Assembly: GCA_964059195.1 (NCBI GenBank)
Contig: CAXKWD010000007.1
Span: forward strand, 26,609,023 to 26,673,022
Source: Ectobius pallidus
Lineage: Eukaryota; Arthropoda; Insecta; Blattodea; Ectobiidae
Direction of reading: 5' to 3'
DNA length: 64,000 bases
Numbering within the stretch: position 1 is the first letter of the stretch; every line of letters starts with the position of its first letter. Under the pieces are notes generated by a model that made no database searches, was not told the DNA's origin, and saw nothing but the letters and a program-made list of their open reading frames with translations. Both the position numbers and the translations under genes were made by a program. Below, piece after piece: positions 46,288-57,879 of this stretch.

Positions 46288-46665
46288 CCTGCAATACGGC
46301 ATAGCAAAACATTTAACGCCTGGCTGTTCAAGTATTTCATTTTACACTAGCCATCACTGCATGCCAAACACTGTTATCTTCATAAATAAAAAACTGCAGC
46401 TTAACTAAGGAGGAAACATGTTTTATTGCTCAAATAGAAAGTTAGTTAATGCCACCCCCTCGAACAGGTCATCCTGTGAGCCACAGAATTGCCACCTCTA
46501 GTACAACACAATACAGTTGAGTTAGATAACATTAACCGAATCTTTGATCACAGTAAACAGCATTTTTTTCACTGCATCAGTATTAATCCGTACAGGACTT
46601 CATAAAAGTGATAACATTACCCGATTGATAACATTATTTGCAATTACATTAGGCGGCTTTCACTG
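46288..46665. mobile_element. pogo-like MITE related to 20,118-24,074
   Basis: This aligns with the outer parts of the pogo-like element: TAGCAAAACATTTAACGCC with 20,450, then ACCGAATCTTTGATCA, CAGTATTAATCCGTA and GATAACATTA with 23,945-24,060. The right end, GGCGGCTTTCACTG then TA, gives the terminus CAGTGAAAGCCGCCTAATG. It is uninterrupted where the other copy has the PIN/CXC element, so it shows the empty site. The left terminus is lost. Confidence 0.8.
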
Positions 46666-48369
46666 TACTGACATGCTTTTGGGTTCTTATGGCTTAATAT
46701 TAGCTTTTCACAGTTGGTTTCTAAAGCAGTTGTAACACATACAATTATTATGCGTTATACAGTTACTTATTTATCATGAGTGCATTTCATACTCGTGGAA
46801 ATCAGCTCCAAGGCTATGAAGTTTGATTTTAAACTGAGGCAACAACGTGCAGGTACGCTTGCAGGTAAATCAATCCAATTCTTGATAGTCAAGTTTAGAA
46901 CAAAAATTTACTACAGGTACGTACGTATATTCTCTTCAATGGCGGCGATAATACTTAAAATTAATTATATCGCGAATTATTGTTTATTAAAACTTAATTA
47001 TGAATAACTGCAGTAAAGACGTGGTATGTTTACCGTGAGCAATGAGATAATATTTTAAGATCAACTTGTTAGCCTGATTCTCCAGCGTAGCTACAATAAG
47101 CAAACAAACAAGCCGCCAAAACACCACCCACTACAATATCAAAATAATAGACCTACTGCGGACAATTCGTAGAGAATGCTTTTGCAAATTGGATGCTGAG
47201 AAAAGTTTGTATTTACGTGTAAAGTGGATACGATATACCGGTTTGATGTAAGTCCTGAACAAGAGCAACTTTTTCAAACTTTTGGCTCACATTTTTTTCT
47301 TACTGGATTAACCTGCTATACCTAGTAATACACTTTTTATGTCCAAGAAATGAAAAGATAACACTAATTAGGGAAACAAGTTTTAAAAAGTAGCCTACTA
47401 GCTTTTTCTTGAAAAAGAATTGCTGCTATGTGTTCTAAATATAATTAAACATATTATCCCCAACATTTCTTAACATGTAGGCCTATAGTGGTTCCAGATA
47501 TAGGCTATGCCTATCCTTTGCGATGTAATGGATTTTTTCTGTGATCAGTAGAGAACAAAGTGATGTAATGGCTCGACTTTTCATCATTATAAATCAAACC
47601 ACCACATCACCTTGCCCTCCACTGAACCATCTTCAGCACAGTATCTCTGTTGTCATCTGGAGGTAATCATCAGAATCCTGTGAAACCAGTTATGAAGTAC
47701 ACTAAAAACATAGAATTTACTTAAAATGTCCCTCCTTATACCCTTTATAACGTAAGGAAAGAAAACTAACCTTAGGCCAATGCAACAGATTGGCAGACTT
47801 TATGGAAACAGTTACAAGATTCATAAGTAAGCAAAATTTATTACCAACAACACCAATCAGGATTGTTTTAAGATATCTACAGTGATTATAAAAATATAAT
47901 AAACAAATTGGCAGTTATGACGTTTTAATGCTAATGAATAGGCCTATTTTAAGTTAATTTGAATCCCTATAACCTCATGTATAGTAAAATTATGAAAACA
48001 CATTCCTATAATCTAAGACCTGAATATAGAGAGAATAAAAGGCGCAATAGCTAATAAAAATCAGTACAGCCTATTGATAGGCCTATGTATATATAGCCCT
48101 ATAAGAAAAATGTGATATTAAAGTTAAGATTAAAAACTGTCCGTTAATCATAAAAGAATATCATATGTGGTATAAGTTGTGAAGTTTAGTTACAACATAC
48201 GTTGTTACAGTTCATGATATAATGTTTGTAAATCCCAAATGTTACTAAGTTACAACTATGAAGTTGAGTTGGGAGTCTAATTTACAAGAACTTAATTAGG
48301 TTTATAAAAAAGATCATAAGTGTGCAGTATATAAACCCAGAAATATTGCCTCGAGATGTTGTCTTCTTA
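46666..48369. other. AT-rich stretch, no gene or element recognised
   Basis: I see scattered TAGGCCTA-type motifs and short open frames only. The 63-codon frame at 46,544-46,735 overlaps the MITE end. Confidence 0.5.
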
Positions 48370-48640
48370 TGATGCACAGTTCGTTCTTGCACAGGTCATT
48401 GAAATGGTGTTCCGTTGGTAATACTGACTAAGCATATTTTCTAGTGTTGCGTCGGAAGAATAATTCTTGATCTTGTGTAGAGAATTCCATTTCTACAAGG
48501 ATGCTCAGTAGCCTATGTTGTAGACTTTAATTTAAAAGATGCATTTCGACATGATTCTGGCATGTCATCATCAGTTTCTTGATAATGTCGAACTGTAGAG
48601 CTAATGAGTAAGCATTCTACAACGTTAAATAACAATGAAA
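48370..48640 (-). repeat. Third copy of the dispersed repeat seen at 5,600-5,900
   Basis: In reverse complement it matches the duplicated segment: shared words include ATGCATTTCGACATGATTCT, GACATGATTCTGGCATG and AGCTAATGAGTAAG. It shows that part of the duplicated unit is itself a mobile repeat. Confidence 0.7.
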
Positions 48641-48714
48641 TTAGCTAAACAAATAGACCTACTCCTGATTTAGTGGTTTTGTCACTGGTAGACTAACATT
48701 TAAATGCTAGTATA

Positions 48715-48890
48715 TAATAAAATCAGGCACACTGACGTAACAAAGTGCCAAAATGCTTTTGTTTAATTCTATAATTTCAATTATCATATGCAGGAAGTAA
48801 GTTGTTTTTTTAATCGATTTCCGAGTCAAGTTCTAGATCGATTCATTAAGCAGGGCTTACGGAAGAACAAAGGTCTAAAGCTTGATGAGC
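48715..48890 (+). mobile_element. Solo terminal repeat of the 7,042-10,819 family
   Basis: It matches the 7,042-7,235 arm: AAATCAGGCACACTGACGTA, AAAGTGCCAAAATGC, and TTCATTAAGCAGGGCTTACG followed by GAAGAACAAAGGTCTAAAG. No opposite terminus was found within the next few kilobases, so it is a relic or a partial copy. Confidence 0.75.
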
Positions 48891-48994
48891 ACATGTGAAG
48901 GAATATGTGGGTGGTGTTATTTGTCAAAGCTAACTGTATTGCAACTTCCAAAGCCCATGAGAACTGATTTGCATTTGATAACTTCTGTCTAATA

Positions 48995-49195
48995 TATTAC
49001 CATAAAATAGGCACTAAATCGGGCATTATTTGGTCCAGTATTAATAGGCCTCTTTCCATAGACGTTATAAATGCGTATATAAAGTTTAATGGAAATCCGA
49101 AATAGCCTATTTGAGTTATCGCAAGTACACGGGCAGACCGGTAGACAGACGGACAGAAATTTCCCCGTCCCCACACAATCTCATAAAGTGGTAGT
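48995..49195 (-). repeat. Single 147-bp module with AGAC tail
   Basis: It is related to the minus arm at 8,395-8,893, with GGCACTAAATCGGGCATTAT, GGAAATCCGAAATAGCC, an AGACAGACGGACAG tract and CCACACAATCTCATAAAGTG. The 61-codon minus frame is a shadow of the module. Confidence 0.8.
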
Positions 49196-49200
49196 TCCGC

Positions 49201-49536
49201 TTACTCGAGACTCCGTAATGTGTTAAATAATGGCATGCCACATAATTTTTGCCATAACCCCCGAGCTACGAAGTCACAAAGGCATGAATCATCACTCATC
49301 ACAGAAGGAAAACAATCAGTTCTATTGGAAGACTTGTGGAAGCAATGTATTCTGTCGTCTAAATTCCTCTTCCTTATCCCTAGACTAGATGCTGCTTTCA
49401 CGGCATTCTCCTGATCAATTTGTTGTTGTTTGGTGCGACATGTAGGTCTATTCACTACAAACATGTACAGATCTAAAGAAATCTCGTCAATAGATGTTGT
49501 CCTTATGACTTGTTTAGATAGAAAGGAGGGTTCCAT
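49201..49536 (-). CDS. Hypothetical 111-codon open frame, unassigned
   Basis: It begins MEPSFLSKQVIRTTSIDE and ends LFNTLRSLE, with a Gln/Lys-rich middle and several cysteines. I see no motif, signal peptide or membrane segment, and I do not recognise it. Its start overlaps a short tandem duplication at 49,529-49,690. It may be a fragment of a captured exon or chance. Low confidence that it is expressed. Confidence 0.2.
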   Translation of the reverse strand: MEPSFLSKQVIRTTSIDEISLDLYMFVVNRPTCRTKQQQIDQENAVKAASSLGIRKRNLDDRIHCFHKSSNRTDCFPSVMSDDSCLCDFVARGLWQKLCGMPLFNTLRSLE

Positions 49537-49690
49537 GTTATCAAGTAAATCAATGAGTCACAATCCATCTCCGAGTAAACTATTCACGATCTAGAATGAA
49601 TCCATATTGATGGTTGGTTCCATGTTATCAAGTAAATCAATGTGTCACAATCCATCTCCGAGTAGACGATCCAGAATGAATCCATATTGA
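49529..49690. repeat. Local 87-bp tandem duplication
   Basis: GGTTCCATGTTATCAAGTAA begins at 49,529 and again at 49,616. The two units share TCACAATCCATCTCCGAGTA and AGAATGAATCCATATTGAT and differ by a few substitutions and a small deletion. Confidence 0.93.
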
Positions 49691-50018
49691 TTGCTTCACT
49701 AGTTTTTGCTTTGTGCTGTGAGTGACTGTAACAGAATGCTGGTAAAGAGGAACAAGAAATATTTTATACCACTTCCTAGCTCCTCCTTACCATCATCCTG
49801 CTGCAATTTGCAGTTAAGTGACCTTAAGATCTTCCCTTTTCGTTGCCTTGTTAGCGCTTACGAGATGGGGAAGGAAAGCAAACCGTTCTCCAATTGGGGA
49901 CGTAAAATATTGTGATCTACAACAATAAGATTGTCAAATCATTATAATAGGGTCCATTTGTCACTTTGGTAATACAACTTAGTACAGAATTTTTATTCAC
50001 AATACCTATATAAATAGG

Positions 50019-50571
50019 CGGGGATAGTTTCCCACTGTACTGGATTGGTTATATTTTTTCTACACACGAGAAACGGCTAGATTTCATATAATATTACTCT
50101 CCAGAAGTTTTAGAATCCATATGTAGGCACATTTTGTTTCTAAGAATATTTTAAATATAGGTAAAATCAGTAAGAAGTTCACAGAAAACTAACCTAAAAT
50201 GGCGCTCGGAAAGAAAGTCACACACCAGAATCGGCTGCTCAAGACAGCATGCTGGGAAAAAGCCGATGGGTCACGTGGTGCTGGAATCAGGGCTGCCAAC
50301 ATGATAAGAGTCTGACAAACCTCCGGGAGATATAATATGCCACATTTTTGAAACCTACAAACAGTGTATCGTACATTATTCGAAAATGCAAGGGCGCTTC
50401 GCTACGCCTACCGCCTCCGCTTCGCGCACTTAACTATGTGGTAAGCGTTATGCATTATTTAGCTATATGTAGAGGTTGGCAGCCAATGGGAGTGTTGGTC
50501 TGCAAGCCAGAGCCCGCATACCAACGCTGAACATCGCGTGTGGAAATCCAGTACAGTGGGAAACTAAACCC
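50019..50571. mobile_element. MITE with TAGTTTCCCACTGTACTGGAT termini
   Basis: The 22-bp words at 50,025-50,046 and 50,545-50,566 are perfect inverted repeats (TAGTTTCCCACTGTACTGG..). AAATAGG occurs at both flanks (50,012-50,018 and 50,572-50,578), suggesting a 7- to 8-bp target duplication. The 60-codon frame inside is not recognised. Confidence 0.8.
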
Positions 50572-50659
50572 AAATAGGATAATACTGATTCTCTTCTAAT
50601 GTTCTCCACTAATTGTAGGCTTACTCATTGTAACGGCTTGGACTAACCTTCCTATAGTG

Positions 50660-51214
50660 TCCACCTTGCAATCAGAGAGTAGCCTACGCTGCCAGAAAAA
50701 AAATTATATCACCTATCCGTTTTCTCTCACAATAAGCAATCGTATAGTCCCTGTAGATTCGTTGTACCCTTGCTGTAACGATGGTGAAGGGATCTCGCTC
50801 TGAGGAGTATGCTGCATGAACTGAAAATAGGCCTTTTTTTTCAACCCTCGTTCGCTCCACGTTCGTTTTAAGAACGCGCGGGAAGCAAATTACATAATGC
50901 ACTGGCAATAATATTAATGTTGTAAGTGTATGATTCACTGACATGTAGGTTATAGCTTTAGAATAGCCGTAATTGATAAGTTAGGAGCGAATTACAACTA
51001 AACCACATTAAAAAATGTTCAGTAACGTGAAATCTCATCCTATAATACGGGCAGTATTTGCTGGTGTTTCCTTGTCATGTTATTTGATCACATCTGTGAC
51101 TAGGAATAGGCCTAGAGAAAATGACGGACAATAAGAACACAATCTTGCATTGTGCCTCATGAAGCGTTGAACAATCCAAAGCACAGAGACTATAAACCCG
51201 CTTTGCTACATGGA
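50660..51214. other. Non-coding stretch, no gene supported
   Basis: An 86-codon minus frame at 50,684-50,944 lacks any recognised motif. Nothing else was seen. Confidence 0.4.
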
Positions 51215-51259
51215 TCAGAAGAAGACTGGGTACGAAAAAATAACAAGAGCTACAGTATA

Positions 51260-51460
51260 AAGTAGCGTGCTTTGTTTTGTAATAAAAGGTGGCATTTTGA
51301 AAAGAAGAAACTGAAATATTTCGTAAGTTAATCCATTTTTAATAAATTCACATTTCATGTTCTGAGAGATCTCTTGCAATATGAGGTCACACTTTTGAAA
51401 CAATAAGTGAAATGTTTCATCATCCATTTTTAAGAATTTCACCAAGCTGAAGTTTTGTCC
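51260..51460 (-). pseudogene. Possible PIF/Harbinger-like transposase N-terminal fragment
   Basis: Minus-strand NFSLVKFLKMDDETFHLLFQ followed by KCDLILQEI resembles the F.RM...TF..LL..... I start of PIF/Harbinger transposases. The match ends within about 60 residues. No TIRs were identified and a generic AT-rich frame cannot be excluded. Confidence 0.35.
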
Positions 51461-52088
51461 AGAGTTTCATAGATAGTCTATCTTCTACCTATTCAAACAC
51501 TAATCCAAATATGTTTTTTTTTTATTTCTACTGTGAAATTAATGCAAAAACCATCAAAGCACTTAAGTTATACACCATCCAAGTAAAAAATGAAGTAGAT
51601 GTAAACAAACAAAGCGAAATGTATCTCTCCGCCAACCACGTGGATTTTAATGCGGAAAATGCAAACAGTTAAAAGGTGTCTTGAGATCAGGTTAACAGAC
51701 TATTTTGGCTCCTCTAATAGACATTGTTTGACTATTGTTTGTAGTCTATTTACTGCATCTGTATTCAGTAGTAGGCTACCAGGTTGGGCCGCTAGATGGT
51801 GCTCACGAAATTGTCCCGCGATATATCGCAAGGTGTCCTGTATTGTCCTCTATTGTATTTGCACAAAGTCAATATCCTGGTATGGGAGTCGTATCCTTAT
51901 CGACTGCTAACATCTTTTTACGAATACCGTAATGCTAGTTTCTTACACTCCAGTGTCTATTTCACGGAGTGAAAGCTGAGGGAACTTTTCACAAAATGTA
52001 TTACATGCGTTTAATAATAGACCTATAGTTTTCTCCACTTTTAAATGACTTGTCCCTCTTATGTTTTACAACACGAAATAGTGTAGCA

Positions 52089-52526
52089 CAGTGGTTCCCA
52101 AACTTTTCAGTCCGCGGACACCTTGAAAATAATTAAAATTTCGCGGACCCCCTCTGGGTTTTGAAACAAAAACTACGGTAAATAAATACTTTGATTCAAA
52201 TTTATTAAATTCAATAGACAAAATAACAATATCAATAGTAACAAACAGAGTTTACTCCTTAATGTGAACAGTGAAGCTGCTTTTGATTAATTAGCTCTGC
52301 AATGTTAGGTTTAATGTCTGATAATTTCAATATTAAGTCACTTTCAACTTCATGTTTATTTCTCAACTTTAATTTCAAGTACGAGAGGTGGGAGAATGCT
52401 GTTTCACATAGATAACTAGTGGGGAACACAGTTAAGCACTTCAAAATTACGGGATATCCTATTTCTTCTTAAACCGCCTACGGACCCCCTGAAACACCAT
52501 CGCGGACCCCACTTTGGGAACCACTG
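52089..52526. mobile_element. hAT (Charlie/ZBED-type) element, internally deleted
   Basis: The termini CAGTGGTTCCCAAACTTTTC and the complement of CAGTGGTTCCCAAAGTGGGG are characteristic hAT ends, with G/C-rich GCGGACCCC words inside both. The flanks GTGTAGCA (52,081-52,088) and GTCTAGCA (52,527-52,534) are an 8-bp duplication with one mismatch. It carries the transposase tail listed at 52,259-52,444. Confidence 0.95.
52259..52444 (-). pseudogene. hAT transposase C-terminus
   Basis: The peptide runs LTVFPTSYLCETAFSHLSYL, then KLKLRNKHEVESDLILKL, then PNIAELINQKQ. It corresponds to the dimerisation (hATC) end of the hAT transposases related to ZBED5/SCAND3-type proteins, where the P.S...CE..FS..... 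K...R..L. pattern is conserved. The N-terminal BED finger and catalytic region are deleted, so it cannot act on its own. Confidence 0.88.
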
Positions 52527-52549
52527 GTCTAGCATGTCCCACTATGACT

Positions 52550-54020
52550 CTTCTTTATGCTTAAAATAAGCCTTCCAATGTAAAAAAAGCCATATTAATA
52601 AAAAATATGTAGGCCTACTGAAATTAATAAATTAAACTTTTAGAAAAATAAAATGATTAGGCCTTAATTGAAATCAACAACTTTTATTTTGTGCCTAGGC
52701 CTTTCGATCTTCAGGACATCTTTCTATGCAGTTCTAGGCCTACTCATTAGGCCTACTTCGAAGGTTCTAATCATTCACATAAATATTCAGAATTGTTCAT
52801 TGGCGGGATGTTTACATCTTAATTTGACATGGGAAAATGTTATTCAACATCATCGCCAGTATTATAATTTTTTTTTTTTCCTCTTTGCGGACCCCTGACC
52901 CACGGGCCCCGTTGTCATGGCCCAAGTGATTAGGCATTTTAAAATATGGTGCTATAAAAATATAGTCCGAAAAGGATTTACATGACTGTTTAGCTTATAC
53001 GTATTTCTTTCGACTTTGATCAACAAGATAGGCTTACAAAAATATTTCTGAAATCAGTCAATCACATACCTGATTTAAGCTACTCAATCTTTATCGAATT
53101 TGCTTTATCACCTTCTACAAAACGATAAAGTCACGTCCTCTTTTCTTTATATTCTAATCGGGTCGGAGACTCTCTAGGCAGTGACTTATGTACAGGTAGG
53201 GAAAAAAAGCGGACCGACTAAAATATCTGAGTTGCCGATATGAGCCACTGCACATGCCTAGCGGCATTCACAGGATAGCAGTGAATGTATTGAAATTTGT
53301 TCTACTGTCGACTGTTGACTTAGCCCGTTTCGAAACCCATTAGAAAATAAACTAGTAAAATTCATTTTCTGGGAATAATCCGTTAATTAATTCTGGGGAC
53401 ATATTATCTATTCCAGCACTCTTCCTTTGTTTCAAATTCTTCACTGCTTCCATAAATTCCGATTTCAATATAGCTACAGCGAATATTCATATGGAAACTT
53501 GGAAAAATGTTTGTATTCTGAAAAAAGGAGTGAAGGTGTCTGCCATCAGAAATGTAACATTCAACGGAATTGAAGGGCCAAGAATATTTAGCAAAGAAAG
53601 AAAGAAAAAAGACTTGTTATCGATGTTACTATATATGGATAAAAAAATATAGGTCTTTTATGAGAACTTGTGTCGTACTGATGTAGACCTATTTTGTTTT
53701 TAAGTTTCTTCCAAAGGGCCTATCTGTACTAAGACTGAGACTACCTCTGGCACTTACCTCTGGCACTTACCTAGTCAAAGTGTGTTGGCACTTACCTATG
53801 TTTAGTACTTCTGAATTTAAGAATTTTATACTAATTATGTTACATGTAATATCATTAATTAAACATAACAATCTAACTACAATTATCCTTCAATTTAGTG
53901 TACACTACATTCTGTATTAAAATTTAAAATCAAAACTTCTGGAATACATTTTTTACTGTAACTTCTAAACAACTTTTTGGCATTTAGTAGGTATTTCGTA
54001 TTTGGGTTACACTCTTCAAT
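52550..54020. other. Non-coding stretch with a hAT-like terminal scrap
   Basis: At about 52,885, GCGGACCCCTGACCCACGGG resembles the inner terminal sequence of the neighbouring hAT element. TCTGGCACTTACCT is directly repeated near 53,745-53,770. No gene was found. Confidence 0.45.
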
Positions 54021-54894
54021 TATAATCAGGCTTTAAAACTTAGTGCCCGATCGAATATGTTAACAGCAACCGTACCGTACAGACTTTGCTCGGCGTATGC
54101 CCTAGCTACCATATGCTAGTTCACGTGATAGTAAACAAACAGAAATACAGATATAGCACAGATATAGAGGAATAGATCGGCAGCGTAAGGGGAGGGACTG
54201 AAGCCAACGTGTTCGCTGCGTCGCCATATTGCGATCACCAACAATCTGACGAAAGGGAGGGAAGCGAGCGCGGGAATCAAACAAGAAATGTTTTTTAAAG
54301 CTGTTTAATTGGAATTTCACAATCCAGTAAATAAATTAATAAATATAGTTTAATGTAATTCGGCCATTACAGCAGTAGACGTCACACTTAGGTACTAACT
54401 TATATTAAAAACAGGTAAACTGATATAACAAAAGTGCCAAAGTGCATGTACTACCTAGTCTTAAATCTGTATACAGAAGATGCGTCTATAGGATTAATGT
54501 TAATGTTGTTAATGTTAACTCATAGTCACATATCTTTTACAGTTATTCAGCTTTGGCTGGTAAACTGGTGACTCGTCAATTTGAGCTTACTTGCTACAGT
54601 TACTAACTAGGAATATTCTAGCTTAGGCCTACACTATATTACTTGTAAATCACGATTACAAATAAGGAAAATCTAATACTAATGTAATTATTTTTCTAAT
54701 GCTATTAATGAGTGCTTGAAAATGGAATGATTTCTTTTACTATTTTTTAAAGTGAAACTTCTTTAGCTGCGGTAGGAGTAAATCGAGAGCTAACCCAAAG
54801 TTGCGTTACAGATAAAATCGTCACGAAATTGTTACGCTCAAAATCGTCACGAAATTAGTGGGTCTTTGACGGAACGGACTGCACAGAAAACAAT

Positions 54895-55450
54895 CAACTC
54901 AATGATTAGGCTTATCCAAAATCTAGAAAATCCAAAATTAAAAATCTAAAAATCCTAAATTTAAAAAGTAAAAAATCCAAAATTAAAAAATCGAAAGTCC
55001 AAAATTTAAAAATTTTAAATTTAAATTAAAAATCGAAAATCCAAAATTAAACATGCAAAAATTTAAAAAATCAAAGATCCAAAATTTAAAACAATCCAAA
55101 ATTGCAAAATAAAATATTCGAAGATTTAAAATTTAAAAAATCCAAAAATCCAAAATTTAAAAATTAAAAAATCCAGAATTTAAAAATCCATAATTTAAAA
55201 AATCCAAAAAATTAAAATTAAAAATCCAAAATTTAAAAATCTAAAAGTCCAAAATTAAAACATCCAGAAAATAAAAAAGATTAAAAATTAAAAATCCCAA
55301 ATTCCAAATTAAAAAAATTAAAAGATCAAAAATTTAAAAATTAAAAAAAAAAAAATTTAAAAGTCGAAAAACCCAATATTAAAAATGTCCAACAATTCAA
55401 AATTCAAAAAATGTAATAATCCAAAATTTAAAAAATAAAAAAATTAAAAT
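54895..55450. repeat. Cryptically simple AAATCCAAAATTTAAA array
   Basis: About 550 bp consist of irregular variants of AAAATCCAAAATT and AAATTTAAAAATC with almost no G on this strand. The spacing drifts, so this is not a fixed-length satellite; it looks like slippage-grown simple sequence. Confidence 0.92.
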
Positions 55451-56290
55451 TAGTTTCACTTCTGTCGGGTGGCGTTTCACGCACACTTTTTTTTAGTTAT
55501 TATAATTATATCTTAACCTCATATTCAAGGAATTCTCTGATTGAGTAACATGTTCTTTGCAAGAACCAGTTTTTATTTTTAATTTTGAATAGTCAGCTAT
55601 TTAATGCTTTCGTTTCGTTTGAAATTTTATTGTATGTTTTTATGCCCATGTATTGTGGTGTATGCTGTAGGTGGGTTAATCTATGGGAACAGAATTTTAA
55701 CAACAATGTTTCTGGTGTTGTATTTGTATGTTGGGTGTTGTATTGGTCAAAATTAATGTGTACATGAGTTAGACGCTCTAGTAAATATATTGAAGGAAAT
55801 GTTACTATTTGTACATTTCTAAAGAGTGTCCTTCATGATTCCCTGTAGGATGAATGGGTCATAATATTTTTTTTTGTTGCTTTCCCATTTGCGGCAGTTT
55901 CCCCAGACAATTATTCCGAAAACCAGTATTCAATGAAAATAGCCGTAAAGACCCAGTTTAAGCAATAGTAATTTGCCAAATTTATAAGTGAATGTTAATT
56001 TGACCTCAAATATAGTGGTATAGTATGTATTTCAAATTACAGGGATTCCCAAACAACACTGTGGTTCACCATTTCACTATAAATTCGGGATTATGTAGGA
56101 AGAAACACAATTTTCCGTAACGAATACGTGGTACTTGAGCGGGCACTTTGGTGATACCAATATGGCGTCGGCACTGCTTCCCTTGCCCCTCTTCACCCCT
56201 GACTCGGCTTCACTGCTACCTGCAGTTAAGGATACGACGCTGCCGATCTATTCCTCTATATCTGTGAGATATAGGAAGACCACAAAATAA

Positions 56291-56413
56291 CTTCTCACTA
56301 TCTAAACTCACATTACAAGCATGCAAAACGATACTTTCTCCTGTTTGTGTATAATAGTCCCTCCCAAATGTTTCAATATATGTTTGCGTTTTAGAACACT
56401 TTACTTTCGGCAT
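56291..56413 (-). pseudogene. CGGBP1-like / hAT-type zinc-finger N-terminus, truncated
   Basis: From the ATG whose complement is at 56,411-56,413 the frame reads MPKVKCSKTQTYIETFGRDY and then YTQTGESIVLHACNVSLDSEK. The MPKVKCSK start and the F....T.G..L.C..C pattern resemble CGGBP1-like proteins, which derive from hAT transposases. The second cysteine pair of the finger is altered and the frame runs into the inner inverted repeat after SEK, so only about 41 residues remain. Relationship to the surrounding TIR element is probable but unproven. Confidence 0.65.
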
Positions 56414-56639
56414 GCCGAACACGTATAAACACGCACAATGACAAGGTACACTGTTGACCAATTTGAGAGGCACCGTACCACAAGCGCATTCACTTCTCAG
56501 TACTGCTATCAGCTACTGTCTTATCAGCCTACGCAATCAACCCCCACCCCCTATACTCAGGTTGTTGGTAACCGGAATCAACTCCCTCTGTGTGTTCGGG
56601 CACTAAGTTTTAAAGCCTGATTATAACTAGAATATTTAT

Positions 56640-57609
56640 GAAAATTATTATCCGCATATAGGGGCCTACATAAAAACCGTAACCAATCGAACATTTTCAT
56701 GATCTGTTTCGAAATCAGTGATATAAAAATATCCAAGGTTGATTATTGGTATCTCGTAACAAAATGAATTTCACAGTAATCTGACATACAATAATTCCAG
56801 TTAGCCGCATGAAAATAGGCAGAGAGGATAATAAGTAAATAATGAATAAATAAAAAACTATAAGTTATGTGATAAGACAAAAGTAAAAACAGATCTCAAA
56901 TCAGCACGTCAATTTCTACCTCACTGGACATTTAGGCCTAGTTTTTTGGCGAAATTTCATTGTTGACCAGTGTTACATTTAGATCTAGGCCTACAGCTCT
57001 TCAGTAATCAGCATTAAAGCCTACGAGAAATGTATTCCATAGTTCATCAATGTTGTAATCTTTATAAAGACATAACTTGAACAGCATGAAAGCACACTGG
57101 TCAAAACGCGCCCAGGGGAAGCAGTTCAACGAGACAAGCACCGCTCCCATTCGATATAGGCCCTATACTCGTCCAGGCAGGTCGAAACAATTATATTTTA
57201 AATTCGGTACATAGGCCTAGGTCTAGGCCTACGTTCCTACGTACGTGTGTAATATCTTCTTGAAACACTAGCCTACTTACAGCAGGCCTATGTATCACTA
57301 GGAACCATAACAGTAATATATTTCTGTTTTACGCAAGATATCTTCAATATTAAATTTCACCAAACAATATTTGAATAAATGGATGTGTATTAATTGGATG
57401 TGATTGATTATACATATGTAAGTTATACGCCTATAGGCCTACATACTCCCTAAATAGTCGTTATAAATGCAACTCGTTAGGCCTACTTGAATACGCCATA
57501 GATAAATCTATCAGCGAATTCGAAGTCACTCGTGGCCTTATCCATGGTAAGTTATTTATAAAACTTAAGCCTATGTTAGCCTAAGAAAATTATGAACACT
57601 ATTTCAGTA
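56640..57609. other. TAGGCCTA-rich non-coding stretch
   Basis: No gene or element ends were seen. The octamer TAGGCCTA and its 6- and 7-base cores are very dense, especially at 57,180-57,310 and 57,430-57,490. Confidence 0.5.
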
Positions 57610-57617
57610 GGCTAATC

Positions 57618-57879
57618 CAGCGTTTCTCAACCTATGGTCAAGATGGTGCAGATGGTCCGCAGACATAGGCCTAATTAAAACATAGGCTATCATATTTAGC
57701 AAGTGGACAGTAAAGAAGTAAAAAAAATTTCACATATTTCGTTATAATAACCTACAATTAATACCCCAAATATTAAGAATATAGGCCTTCTTTTAAAAAT
57801 GGGATGTAAAATTAGGAGCCCGTAAATTTTTTTACACATTATTAGAGGTCATCGGGTTCAAAAATGTTAAGGAACGCTG
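57618..57879. mobile_element. hAT-like MITE, CAGCGTTTCTCAACC ends
   Basis: 262 bp with termini CAGCGTTTCTCAACC and the complement of CAGCGTTCCTTAACATTTTT. The flanks GGCTAATC (57,610-57,617) and GGTTAATC (57,880-57,887) are an 8-bp duplication with one change. Confidence 0.88.

Larger units (their letters stand above)
54021..56625. mobile_element. 2.6-kb TIR element with CGGBP1-like gene relic
   Basis: The 30-bp sequences at 54,021-54,050 and 56,596-56,625 are perfect inverted repeats (TATAATCAGGCTTTAAAACT.. with AGTGCCCGA inside). A second inverted pair of about 28 bp, CAGATATAGAGGAATAGATC.., lies at 54,157-54,185 and 56,235-56,265. The interior has an A-rich cryptic repeat (54,895-55,450) and a broken protein start at 56,291-56,413. 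The target duplication is obscured because the termini begin TTATAA. The superfamily is not settled. Confidence 0.8.
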
